Origin: Paraphysoderma sedebokerense
Lineage: Eukaryota; Blastocladiomycota; Physodermatomycetes; Physodermatales; Physodermataceae
DNA: 64,000 nt
NCBI GenBank assembly: GCA_025602915.1
Contig: JAHLJZ010000003.1
Location: 496,001 to 560,000, forward strand
Reading direction: 5' to 3'
Shown here: positions 33,944 through 44,196 of the stretch, piece after piece
Layout: every line of letters begins with the position of its first letter
Position numbering within the stretch: the first letter of the stretch is position 1
The notes under the pieces: generated by a model
What the model was told of the DNA's origin: nothing
Databases searched by the model: none
The model's input: the letters and a program-made list of their open reading frames with translations, nothing else
Position numbers and translations under genes: made by a program

Positions 33944-34420
33944 TTAGTGGCCCCGGACCGGCAAAGTCTGACGCATCTTGGTTCGTGAAGTACTGGTTGG
34001 GGACCGATCGTCGTTTTCCGCTTCAATTGCATGAGAAGAGTTATCTGTGGAATAGTCCATGTAATGCTGAGGACATAACCAAAATGCGCTTACGTATGTC
34101 ATGAATGTGGATTATTTCCGCGGAGGGCGCCTGCACTTTTTCCCGCAGAATGTTTATGACACATCTCACTCCAATCGTCTTACACTGACCATTATCATCA
34201 GACATCAGGTGTGGAGCATGAGACCCATCTGAGAAGCATCCGACTCTCACAAGTCTGCCAGACTCTGCGCTACTTCTGCGTTATAAGTGAACCGGAACCC
34301 GACTGGCCACCTCAGTGTCACATAGCCCACAAGTTGTCGTGCGGATTCGCTTGTCTCGTTATCGAACGGCCAGTTTCTCGGAATTGGGACCACAATAAGG
34401 TATTTGTCTATTTCTCTCAT
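33944..34420 (-). CDS. Orphan small gene, 123 residues, divergent from WOPR 2
   Basis: Three exons (34420-34311, 34254-34094, 34044-33944) with GT-AG borders and phases 2 and 1 sum to 372 nt, exactly 123 codons plus TAA. The product starts MREIDKYLIVVPIPRNWPFD, continues RVGCFSDGSHAPHLMSDDNG and RCVINILREKVQAPSAEIIH, and ends with a Ser/Arg-rich tail (TSTSRTKMRQTLPVRGH). No family is recognised, and no signal peptide or membrane segment is seen. The intron 1 donor (GTGGCC) is weak. Its start lies about 316 bp from the WOPR 2 start on the opposite strand, so the two may share a promoter. Another open frame starts three bases after its stop. Confidence 0.4.
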
Positions 34421-34736
34421 CGGAGTGTTCAAGAAGAGGCAATATTGCTAGGTCAGAAAGAACGCTATTTTTACATTAGTATTTAAACTGGCCAGCAGAT
34501 GAATAATAGATCATCTGAAATATCATGATTTTAAGTTCTTATTCAACATTTCTGTATTAACCCACCTATGTCTGTCTCAAGTCTCACCAGTCTACGCTAA
34601 CATTTCAGTTGGACTGAATTCTAGGTAAGTTATTTAATAAGATATCAATGCAAATGTAAAATATCTATTATCCGAGTTTTAACCCCAGGTTACGCAAATT
34701 GCGCCCCCAAGTAGGTCGAGATTATCTTGTACCGAC

Positions 34737-35867
34737 ATGTCTCGAAAACAGCAGCGTTCTTCAAATTCTCCTGCTGAAGTGGAGCCTCGTCCAGCATTCA
34801 GAAATTGCTATGTAAATGACTTAGCTGACGTCCTGATCATTGCTGAACTTATTCAAAAGAAAATAGTGGAAGTTGTATCACTAGACTCTTATGCCAATTC
34901 CCACAAGTAAGAAATCCTCTTTCTAATTGCAAAATATATGATTTATCAAATAATATCATTAATTTTCTTACGCGAATTCATTTTATGCAGAATAGTCACT
35001 TTGAATGAAGTGTGCGCCGGAACGGTTTGGGTCGTCGAAATACCATGGGTGAAAATTCAATGGACTGACACCAAAGTTTGGGCCCGTTTTACTCAAGAAG
35101 GTATACCAGAAATATTTCTTTACGTTCTTGTTACAACATATCTCATTCAACCATTAATTCCTGGTCTAGGCTGCTTTCAAACTTGTAGTGAAATAAATCC
35201 AAATGAACATCGAGCACGTCGCCCGGTGCCGGTAACCAATATAACATTACACAAAAAAACTGTCACCATAGAGACTAAGGATAATCGAAGACTCCTTATC
35301 ATGAGCTACTATACGCCCGAAGCTCTTGAAAAAGGTGGCCTCCTTGAAATGAAATATCAGAGTGACGTGATGTCAACTATTGCTATGAATCCATCCGCGT
35401 TTACTTCTCGAACCATGAAGGTGGTGAATGCTGCGGACTTCGAGGTCGAGAAAGCGCTAAATATAGTCCAGACTTTATTATCGGATGCTCGCAGGAGAAG
35501 CAGCTCGGTAACAGGATGTAGACCGCCGCTCATTATTCCATCCACATCAATCCCTGGGAGAGCCACCTATCCTCAGGTCATTCCCCACTATCCATATTCC
35601 ACGGGGTCCTCAAAATCTTCCGACGAGCCTAATGAAGATTCGGATACTTCACACCAGTTGAACTCATCGGACACCAGCTTTCAAACCGACATACACCATT
35701 CTACCCATAACTCGACCTACTCTAGGGAGAAGATGATGAACCGACAGGACCCTTCACATCCGTACCGCTCTTCGAAACAGTCAATTGATAGACCAAGGAA
35801 ATATCACGATCCGATGTCTTTGGAATTTTTGCTGAATAAAACTAATGGTAGACGCACCGCAAAATGA
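34737..35867 (+). CDS. WOPR-domain regulator, paralogue 2
   Basis: Three exons (34737-34906, 34991-35100, 35170-35867; phases 2 and 1) give 325 codons plus TGA. The WOPR halves are well kept: NCYVNDLADVLIIAELIQKK, LNEVCAGTVWVVEIPWVKIQ, WTDTKVWARFTQEGCFQTCS and TLHKKTVTIETKDNRRLLIM with SYYTPEALEKGGLLEMK, the last being very close to the canonical KKT.SV....HLISYYTPEDV...L. As in paralogue 1, SPSR is missing. The C-terminus is Ser/Thr/His-rich and ends HDPMSLEFLLNKTNGRRTAK; the MSxxFLLN motif also ends paralogue 1 (MSMDFLLNGSESSG), a shared short C-terminal motif. Intron 2 (69 nt) is stop-free and a multiple of three, so unspliced message stays in frame. Expected nuclear transcription regulator. 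Confidence 0.85.
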
Positions 35868-36785
35868 CATTAAAATTGTCGATACTTCAAAGCATACATG
35901 TATTCATCATTGTACATATCATAATGTAATTATACAAGCAAATCATGGTATATTTTATATGGGCTTTTTAGCACAACCATATATTGATGAAGTTGGATCA
36001 TTTCTAATCTCTTATGACTTCATTCGGGGCCCAGAAAACTGGCTATGCAAAGTTAAAGGTGCGACATTCCTTCCGGCGCATACAATGATGATAGTGAATA
36101 AATTCTTATTCAGCCAATTTACTTGTGGTTAATATTACTTTTTTTCAAAATCGTAATCAAGATCCTCTAAGTATTTTGTCAATTTGTATTGAAAAATAAA
36201 TCCTTTTAAAAATTTATTATAGTCAATCATTAATATGATGAGCGTCCTTAGCTCTATCAGCGATTCAGCATTGAAATCCGAATATGCAGCAGCTATTCAC
36301 ATGCAATTCCATGATCATGATCTGTTTTCATCAGGTTGCAATTTGCATTGTAGCTGCATAGAAGTTTCGGAATTCCGTAGATGTTTTTGGCTGCTACAAG
36401 ATGTTACTGACGCACTTCATATTCATCATTAATTAATGTGAGTATAGACACTGTAGAATGTGGTCAGTGATTCGGCGATGTGTAATTGTGTATTATGCAA
36501 CTGAGTACTCAGTGTGTAATCACTAATCACTGATTCACTGTAGCTTGTTCCACATGAGAATTGAAGAGCGAGACAACATCGAGGTTAAATTATACACAGA
36601 TTTTCAAAGTGAATCAAGCCGCGGGCGGTCTAGACTCTAGAACCCAGAACAGGTCTGGGCCTCTGGGGCCTCTGTGCCGCCCACGCCTCATATGAGATGA
36701 TGAGAACACCATATGATGTTGGCATGCCAGGGATACATTCATCACCTTCAACAATGCACAGCTCATGATTCACATATGATAAACG
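35868..36785. other. Intergenic, 3' of WOPR 2
   Basis: 918 bp of AT-rich sequence. Open stretches exist (35845-36132 plus, overlapping the WOPR 2 end in another frame; 36235-36432 plus), but none has a motif or splice context. Short imperfect repeats of GTAATCACT/ATCACTGATTCACT occur near 36510-36545. Confidence 0.5.
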
Positions 36786-37001
36786 TTACTCACTCGCTTC
36801 ACGCATCGGCAGAATTTCTGAAGTTCTGCAAGGCCTCGCCTTTTCCAATAATACTGCCTGTTGTGACATTGTCAACTGTGTAGAGGTCTTGCTCTCAATG
36901 ATAAAACCCAAAACTACAATTTGAACAACTATACCTATGCCAGCATGGATCCCATATCTGCTTATGGCTTTCGTCCCACAATCGTTTTCTGCTGGTTTCA
37001 T
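36786..37001 (-). CDS. Possible 71-residue single-span membrane protein
   Basis: ATG at 37001 gives MKPAENDCGTKAISRYGIHA, a hydrophobic span (GIGIVVQIVVLGFIIE) and a hydrophilic tail ending ILPMREASE with TAA. Near the 3' end the sequence AGCGAGTGAGTAACG also offers a good GTGAGT donor, so the frame could be one exon of a longer gene. No homology recognised; it may be chance. It lies directly left of the tandem duplication. Confidence 0.25.
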   Translation of the reverse strand: MKPAENDCGTKAISRYGIHAGIGIVVQIVVLGFIIESKTSTQLTMSQQAVLLEKARPCRTSEILPMREASE

Positions 37002-37140
37002 ATTCCCGTCTCTCTTTATTGTGCTTGAATGCACTTGATAAGCTGATTTCAATGGCAAATAAAATTACAAAAAAGAGATATCTAAAATAGTAAATTTACT
37101 CTTTTTGTAATTTGAACCAAATATTAGAGCTTATTAAACT

Positions 37141-37362
37141 ATGAATTTAACCATTTCACATTTCATTGTCAGAAAGACGCGAAAAACTTTCGTTAGTTCC
37201 TTTAGGGCCGACATACCAGAAACCCAAAATTTCGCAGTTATCTATCGCATATTATTGAAAAAAATAATAAATGTTCCGGTCAGTGTCTTCGAAAGTTTTT
37301 GTCATCAAAATGAAAGCATAGTTGGATGTGATGTATGCAGTTTCCTATCGATGCGTCGATGA
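37141..37362 (+). CDS. 73-residue open frame in duplicated unit, copy 1
   Basis: ATG-initiated frame MNLTISHFIVRKTRKTFVSS ... SFCHQNESIVGCDVCSFLSM ending RR. An identical frame is present in copy 2. The two copies being recent, identity alone says nothing about selection. No family recognised; expression unproven. Confidence 0.2.
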   Translation: MNLTISHFIVRKTRKTFVSSFRADIPETQNFAVIYRILLKKIINVPVSVFESFCHQNESIVGCDVCSFLSMRR

Positions 37363-37483
37363 ACTAACGTGAGCTCAAACTTGATAAGCTGATCTCAATC
37401 GCAAATAAAATTACAAAAAAGAAGATAAAATAGTAAATTTACTCTTTTTGTAATTTGAACCAAATATTAGAGCTTATTAAACT

Positions 37484-37705
37484 ATGAATTTAACCATTTC
37501 ACATTTCATTGTCAGAAAGACGCGAAAAACTTTCGTTAGTTCCTTTAGGGCCGACATACCAGAAACCCAAAATTTCGCAGTTATCTATCGCATATTATTG
37601 AAAAAAATAATAAATGTTCCGGTCAGTGTCTTCGAAAGTTTTTGTCATCAAAATGAAAGCATAGTTGGATGTGATGTATGCAGTTTCCTATCGATGCGTC
37701 GATGA
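37484..37705 (+). CDS. 73-residue open frame in duplicated unit, copy 2
   Basis: Same predicted peptide as the frame 343 bp to the left, with no differences. Listed as a pair to be tested together; likely non-coding unless transcripts show otherwise. Confidence 0.2.
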   Translation: MNLTISHFIVRKTRKTFVSSFRADIPETQNFAVIYRILLKKIINVPVSVFESFCHQNESIVGCDVCSFLSMRR

Positions 37706-37719
37706 ACTAACGTGAGCTC

Positions 37720-39528
37720 CACTAATAAAATTTTTTTCATATTACCCAAGGAAGCAGCAACTCTCAACTGTATTTCAAGATAAGAATGGAAATCTATACT
37801 TAAAAATTACAGTTCACAAGCCTTTCCAAATGCATTCCTTCGAACCCTCTGCATCAAACGTATTCCGATTGTTTATGCTCATTTTTCAACTCGAAACATA
37901 CGAGGCATTCATAAAATCCCACATTGCAGTCCTTCTCAGCTATTATAAATTGAAAAATAATAATGGAATTTAATGACGCATCGGGGTAAATAACTTCAGT
38001 CTATTCCTCCGCGGATGTTTCTAACTTTCTTCGCATGCATAGTCACAATACATAGCTCGCCATATCGGGACAATCATTGCATAGAAAAATTTGCATTGAA
38101 TTGTCTATGAACTTTAATTGCCTTCAAAATAGTATAAAGTAATGTTACCCATTTTTACCAAGTAGAGATAGATCGGTCGGCATTCGCGTTACCAACAGAT
38201 GGTTCCTTAATCGGATTTATGACTGGGACATACCATCGAAAATGAATCGTTCCCAAGCAGTCACGATGTTCTTCTGGCATGATGGACGGTTTTCCGAAAT
38301 ATCGCCACAATGTGAAAAATTACCTATAAGGTCAGGCAAAATCTCTTCTTCCATTTTGAATGTTCGTGCATTTACTTACACCAGCTCACCAAATTTAAGG
38401 TATTAAACGATGATGTATATCCGCTAGCTGCATTAAGCAATGTGAAATTATTGTGTAAGATCGTATTCTAATTGGTATGATTTTTATGAAGGTGCTCACG
38501 ATTCGTTTTCTCATTCAAAAAGCTCTGACTCTCTGAGTTTCTATTATGGAGGAAATTACCAATCGATACTGAATTAGCAAAGAATGAAAAAGGAATGTCG
38601 CAGCTGAGTTTGATTTCAACCCTGATTCCTTGCTGTGTACGAAAAAGACAGTGTGTATTTAGTATCGGATACTGTGCTTGGAAGCTGATGTCGTATTATA
38701 TTTCTCTTCAGGTATCAGTCGCCCTCGATGCATAATTAAGTGTCGATAGTGGAGAATTTGAGGTAAGCTTGAATGAAGTAGTAGCAAGGTTATTTAATTC
38801 TTAATTTTCGAATTATATTATATACCGCAAAATATCGCAATGTCGTTAAACCTTGGTAATATTGTTTCTCGACGTTCTCAGGCGAACTCTTTGCAACCCC
38901 CGGGAATGGTTGGGGCCGCCGGAGTACACCAACCCATCGGCTAAAACGGGTTCATCGCAGCCTCAATCACCGCTGCATGTGACGGCATATCGATCACCCT
39001 GTCATTTCATTCACATGCAAAGATCCTTAATTAGACTTCAAGTACCAAAACATCGGCTTCGAACGTGTTGTTCTTAACCATCGTTATATTCGCAGATAAT
39101 CGTACTTGTCACAGCTGAAGACACAGAAACAATCGCATGCCATCACGTTCGCTCTTTTACTGCGACAGTATGTATATTCTTCAAAGCGCTCATTAGTATA
39201 TAATACAGTAAATATTTACAAATAAATCCAGTTCTAGCGCCCGGCTTCGATGATCTGATCCTGGTATTTACAAGTGATAATTACAGCAGGTCGCACAAGG
39301 GTACTACAGTGTCCACCTAAAAGTAAGGGCGGTTGTTGCTTACATAAATTATATTAAATCCAACCTTCGTAACTCGAAGGACTAGAGACGACCTATGGAA
39401 GTTTAATCAAATTTGATGCATTCGGTTAATAGGATTTGTATAACCGAAAATAATGCCGAATGGGCAGTTCAATGAACTATTTATATAAGTGTATGTCCCC
39501 TGGCAGCTGATATTCCGAAGAAGGTTCC
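37720..39528. other. Accessory spacer between tandem duplication and WOPR 3
   Basis: 1.8 kb with no recognised gene. A plus-strand open stretch at about 38138-38406 (NRWFLNRIYDWDIPSKMNRS ... TMFFWHDGRFSEISPQCEKL) has coding-like composition but no clear start or splice partners. At 38839 a short ATG frame (MSLNLGNIVSRRSQANSLQP) ends after 34 codons. These may be remnants of decayed genes. Confidence 0.4.
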
Positions 39529-40750
39529 CTAGACGCCCAACTTTCGATGAGAACGACCTCGGTTGACAGAAAGACCTGGTACAGCAAATGTTAATCGCTA
39601 CAGGGTCGTACTATAATTGTGAATGAATTGTAACTTACGGTTGACGATGGTATGTCCTATGGTGTTGTCACTTAGTTGGGAATGGCATAACAACGGAGAC
39701 GATTTACCCGACGATCCCGAAGAGCACTTGTCGTCGAAAGAATCAAGAAACAGTGATTGCTGGATATCATAATCTTCCATTGACGGCGGAATACCGATGT
39801 CTACGTACATCTGGTCTTCCGAAAAAGTCTTGGTAGGGGAACTCCAGGTTGGTGTGCACCTTTCGGTTTCCAAAACAGGTGAAATCATCGGGCAAGAGAA
39901 TTTCAGCAATTTCTCGACTGTGTTTATGGCATCCTCCAGTTGATCTCCGGAAATGTTGAATACTTTGAGGTTAGATAATTCACATTTGTCTAGATGAAAT
40001 CCGTCTCTCGCGAATCTTGCTTGGGCAATATCGCTGATAAGTTCGACTTCGTTCTTAATCACACGCAATTGTTTCTGAGTGAGTGCGGAATATGTAAAGT
40101 AATTGAGGACAAGGTATCGCCTTTGGTCTGTCACCGCCATGATTGTCTTCCTGCGTAGCGTTTTCTTCGTTGGTTGTAATGCTTTCCGTGCCACTCTTTC
40201 ATCTGGTCCCTCGCATGTGATTGAGGCAAAGGCTGCAAACAATCCCTAGTGTTAGTGACTAACTTTCGTTTTGAAAGATGATGAGTATTTACATTGTATG
40301 CTAAAGTTACCCCACATCACATTGTCAGTCCATTCGAAACGTGACATGTGCTCTTCGGATGGCAACTCAAGTATCCAAACAGTGCCAGGTTCCGTGTCAT
40401 TCAACTCAAAAACGCTGAAGTACATAGTAAGATAAATCAATAGAATATCAACGAAGGAATAATCAGACGTCAGTTTATATGAATGTCAATAGTCGCAAGG
40501 ACGCAACCACTGTAACATACCCCGTAAGGTCAATTTTGGTCAACGCTTGACTAGCATTTACATATCCCACGCAGCCCGATTCAACTCCTTCCAAGACAAG
40601 CAGAACATCAGCTAGATCCTGAATGAAGTAGCCCTTGAAAGATGGCGACAATGATTCGTGGAAACAAGCAGTAGTCGTAGTGATTGGTCTCGTCATGGGA
40701 GAAGATGGTTCACGTTTGATGATGTCTTGGGGATTGACATATAGATTCAT
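39529..40750 (-). CDS. WOPR-domain regulator, paralogue 3
   Basis: Four exons (40750-40521, 40414-40293, 40232-39639, 39575-39529) sum to 993 nt, 330 codons plus TAG. Introns 1 and 2 have phases 2 and 1 at the same domain positions as in the two other paralogues. Domain text: SFKGYFIQDLADVLLVLEGV, ELNDTEPGTVWILELPSEEH, SRFEWTDNVMWGNF, then LRRKTIMAVTDQRRYLVLNY with FTYSALTQKQLRVIKNE. GYF...DVLLVLE is closest of the three to the canonical GYI...DALL..EA. The tail has a Ser-rich acidic segment (DSFDDKCSSGSSGKSSPLLC) and a basic end (SVNRGRSHRKLGV). It is convergent with paralogue 2 and has 1.26 kb of empty upstream sequence. Unlike the others, its intron 2 contains a stop. Confidence 0.82.
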
Positions 40751-42008
40751 GTCCGTCGTAATTTTGGCAAGATCTGCGGCAATTATTGATAGTATATCTA
40801 GCTATGTTTAGGAGTTCAATCTAATTCAACTGGTAGAGACGTTAAGGGAGTCATCGAAGGAATGTTAGATGCTGAATGGCAAATATACGAACGAGATAGT
40901 GCAAGTAATGACCTCCAGCAAGGATAATAAATGCGGTTGTTTGCAATGAGACGAGAGAGAATCTGATAATGTTATAGGTTCAAGGATGTTTGTTAGCGAG
41001 ACGGTAGAGAGTTGAAGGGGATGGGATAAGCCGAAAACGCTTTTGAGAAGTTTAATACGTTGGGTCGTTGACCACTGATTGTATGCGATCTGCAATTATC
41101 TGCAAACTGTATATTCACTGCCATACCTTTAGCCAATATTGTAGGCTGAAGTAGAAAGTGTACAATACGGAGAGTTTATTTGTTTCAATAATATTCAGGT
41201 CCACTATCATCGCATACACTGTATCTATATAATGGATTGTCGCGCTGACGTACAATGGGAAATCTCGTTGTCATGTGGCAGATCTTTGATCTTTCCTCAA
41301 TGAAACGAATTTTTATGGGAAGAGAAAAGATTCCTTACTGATATAAACAGCTCGATAATTACAATAACTGCTCCTTCAATTCTTCAGTTGGATGTTCCAA
41401 ATGTCTCTTTCTGGGTACACGGTAACTCAGGAAATCGCGGCAGGGACTGGGTCGCTCGAGACCTTCGACAGTCAACCTTCCTGTGTAGTGTGTATGCCTA
41501 TATTATATTAGCATGGTTTGTGTTTCCCAATCTCAATTACAAGTAACATTACACGAGGAAGGTTGGACGATATCACCAACATGGCGGTACGATAGGCTTT
41601 TCCATTTAAGTGCCAAAGATGATATTTAGTTTATTGGGTGTTAACCTATGATTTATCCAGCAGCATATTATCATCGATAGTATCACTCAAAAAGTCATAG
41701 CGAAGAACAATGTATCGAAATATTTACTGTGTATGTCAGAATAAAAGGTTGTCTCGGTTCCGCAAAAAGTGTAACGAACATGCAATGATATCAAAAAGTA
41801 CATAATGCGCCGAATTTTAAAAGCTGATAATCATATGCCAATCTTGGACATCCAGGAATGCAGACAGGAGTGGCAAATAAAGTTCAACAAACATTAGTAT
41901 GCAAAACGAAAGGTACCAGTACAAAATCAAACAGCAGTTATGGTGTAAGAAGTGCCCACACGAGTCATATGAGCAGGATTACTACCGAGAATTGTCAAGA
42001 AAATGCTC
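40751..42008. promoter_or_regulatory. Long upstream region of WOPR 3
   Basis: 1258 bp between the WOPR 3 start and the HEI10-like stop, both minus strand. No exon seen. Long promoters are known for WOPR master regulators such as WOR1; whether this one is regulatory is inference. Confidence 0.4.
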
Positions 42009-43612
42009 CTATCTTCTACCGGTGACGGGAGAACGTAATTGACCGGATTGGAGACCGAACGAAGGACGACTATTTCCAATGTTAATTGAAAATCCTGACT
42101 CGACGATAAGCAGTTAGAAAAGGCGTTGCTGAAGCACTGTGAGTACTAAATAAGAACTCACGGTTATTTGGTTTTCCATTATCTGACATGGGAGTCAAAG
42201 GACGACCAGGGATGGCAGATAAGCCGGAAACGGAGGAGCTAAGGTTAGAGTTCGAAGGAGTCGGCAGACCGAATCCGCGGTAGGTACCGCTGCTTAATTG
42301 CTTTGATTGAGGATACCCGGTTCGTGCAGAACGAGAATTCACAGCAAAAGACGTTGGAGAAGGCTGAAATTCCGCCTGTTGTGAAGAACTCCCGAATTGA
42401 TTCAATCCACCGAAGGTTGAATGTGAGTTTTCTCTATTTCCAACCGGTTGGATGCCGCCTCCGGACTGCTGATTCAGTTGCAGTAAGGTTTTGCGCTTAA
42501 GTTTTTCGTACATTTGCTGAAGAAGACACGACATCAAATTTGAGATATACAATTAGCAATATGACGGCGTGTAATTTACCTGCATCTTTTGCAGTTGCCG
42601 ACCCTTGTCTGCACATTGCTCGGCCATCTCGTGAGCTTTACGCTTCTCCTGCTCTCTTTCTCGTTCAAGACCTTAGAAGTAAGATTGATAGTGTCAATGA
42701 AAAGTCGTTGCATATTCAAATAGATATCCGGCTTAACTGGTGAGTTTATCGCGCAGGGCTACAGCGCTTCAGTTGTCAGTACAGGTCGTTAACGTGGTTG
42801 AAGGTGGGTTAACTACGTACAAGAAATTTCTTGATTTGCCTGTGCCATAACACTTCTCAACTGAGATTCTCCATCTTTGCATTTGTCTTCGAGCTATGAT
42901 TTAAAGATGATGAAAACAGAACCACAAGATGTCAATGCAAGTTGGTTCGTACCTGCTTTTGCATCATCTCTTGAAAGCAATATTCTTGCGTAACTTGATA
43001 TACCCAAAACGATAATGCTCTTCCGGCGATATCGTGAATGATAGATGGTGGCAAACCTGACAGAATAGACTATCACAAAGGCAAGGCCCAGGAGAATCTA
43101 TCATCAGCGAACTTGCTTCTACCATATGAAAGAGATCACCCATGACTCCTGAACGTCAATACAAACCGACTTATAGTTGTCGGAGGGATTCAAATCCGTG
43201 AAAGCGATGTCATCTCTATTTTATTGCGAATGAATTTGAATCAATCAAAATTGATAAGAAAAGATTGGGCAGTACAGATACAGAAGTAGTACATACGGAT
43301 CAGTTAAGGAAGTGTCGCAAGCTGGACAAACTAAGGCGGAGGAAAATGCTTGAGTCGCACATTCTTCACAGAAGATATCTAGACAAAGGTAAGCGAACGA
43401 TTGTGAGAAGTTCAGGCGTTCAGGGTTCACGGTTAGCTCCCTAAAATGTTCAATCGGAAACGTCTACTCTGACTGCGATTGCCAATTGGCGACAGGATGG
43501 ACTGATTCCCCTTTCACGTACGAGAGCAAGTAGTGACACATCCTCTTCCCATAGATGCGATGATCTTTCTACAACTCATGTTGTTGCATCGTAATCGAAG
43601 TTCAATATCCAT
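42009..43612 (-). CDS. HEI10/CCNB1IP1-like RING protein (meiotic crossover E3 type)
   Basis: N-terminal RING: MDIELRLRCNNMSCRKIIAS, GCVTTCSHIFCEECATQAFS, SALVCPACDTSLTDP. Then GLPPSIIHDIAGRALSFWVY followed by QVTQEYCFQEMMQKQ, which matches the HEI10 signature (RPEIVLDISSRALAFWTYQV) just after the RING. A coiled coil follows (LEDKCKDGESQLRSVMAQAN, QEKRKAHEMAEQCADKGRQL, QMYEKLKRKTLLQLNQ), then a Ser/Gly/Pro-rich tail (GLPTPSNSNLSSSVSGLSAI) and a basic end (SPVTGRR). HEI10 family proteins are SUMO/ubiquitin-ligase-like factors that accumulate at crossover sites on the synaptonemal complex. Exon 1 ends phase 1 inside the RING (TTCS|HIFC). About 330 residues, typical. Confidence 0.85.
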
Positions 43613-44196
43613 CTTCGTGTTCGGACAAGAAGGGACAATAGGGTGGATTCCAGGCCAATCAGAGAGCGAGAGAATAGGACACGGGATTTGCGGAATTGTG
43701 ATTGTAATGTGTGTTAATCGAGTCAGCGCAACGATTGATATGGAAAAGGTGGGGAAAGAGAAAGAGAGAAGCGAAGCAAGTCCTGGCTGCAGATCTCTGA
43801 ATCCACGTGATTTATGCAGCAAGTCCACGTGACCTTTGGTGTGGAATGTTCACTGTATGAGCAGCATATATCCACAGACGACAATGGCCATGATGTGGAA
43901 ATAGCGCGATGGAAAGCAGAAGATGAGAGGGACGGTGATACTGCAATCAGCATACATATGAGTAGGATCAGTAGACACATTATATGAAGTGCCACACCAC
44001 AGTGCGTGTGATGCTTTGTGTCGCCTCGTTCTTTCTTGGACGTTCCTTCCGTTCCGTCTGCCCTCAATCTCCTGCGTCTTCATCACCGATTCGCAACGTC
44101 CAAGAGGAGTTATCCTTTTCTCTTTCTCCCCACCGACTCTGTCTCCGTACATTGCACTCCCCTTGTTATTCATTACTTCATCGCCTTGATTTAATA
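43613..44196. promoter_or_regulatory. Divergent upstream region of HEI10-like and SERF genes
   Basis: 584 bp between start codons; a CT-rich tract (CCTTTTCTCTTTCTCCCCAC) precedes the SERF start. Open frames on both strands here are stop-poor by composition and show no motif. Confidence 0.55.

Larger units (their letters stand above)
37034..37719. repeat. Tandem duplication of a roughly 343-bp unit
   Basis: Unit 1 (about 37034-37376) and unit 2 (about 37379-37719) are identical over the last 280 bp or so and differ by a few bases and a small indel near their left ends (AAAAAAGAGATATCTAAAAT versus AAAAAAGAAGATAAAAT). Each begins ACTTGATAAGCTGAT and ends GAACTAACGTGAGCTC. Near its start each holds an inverted repeat (AAATTACAAAAAAGA ... 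TCTTTTTGTAATTT) able to form a hairpin, and inside there is a second pair (GAAAAACTTTCG / CGAAAGTTTTTG). The near-identity marks a recent event. Could be a small non-autonomous element or a simple segmental duplication. Confidence 0.85.

Noticed and set aside
43514-43828. N-terminal extension of the HEI10-like protein by 72 residues
   Set aside because: The extension starts at a position with no family counterpart; ATG 43612 places the RING near the N-terminus as in HEI10.
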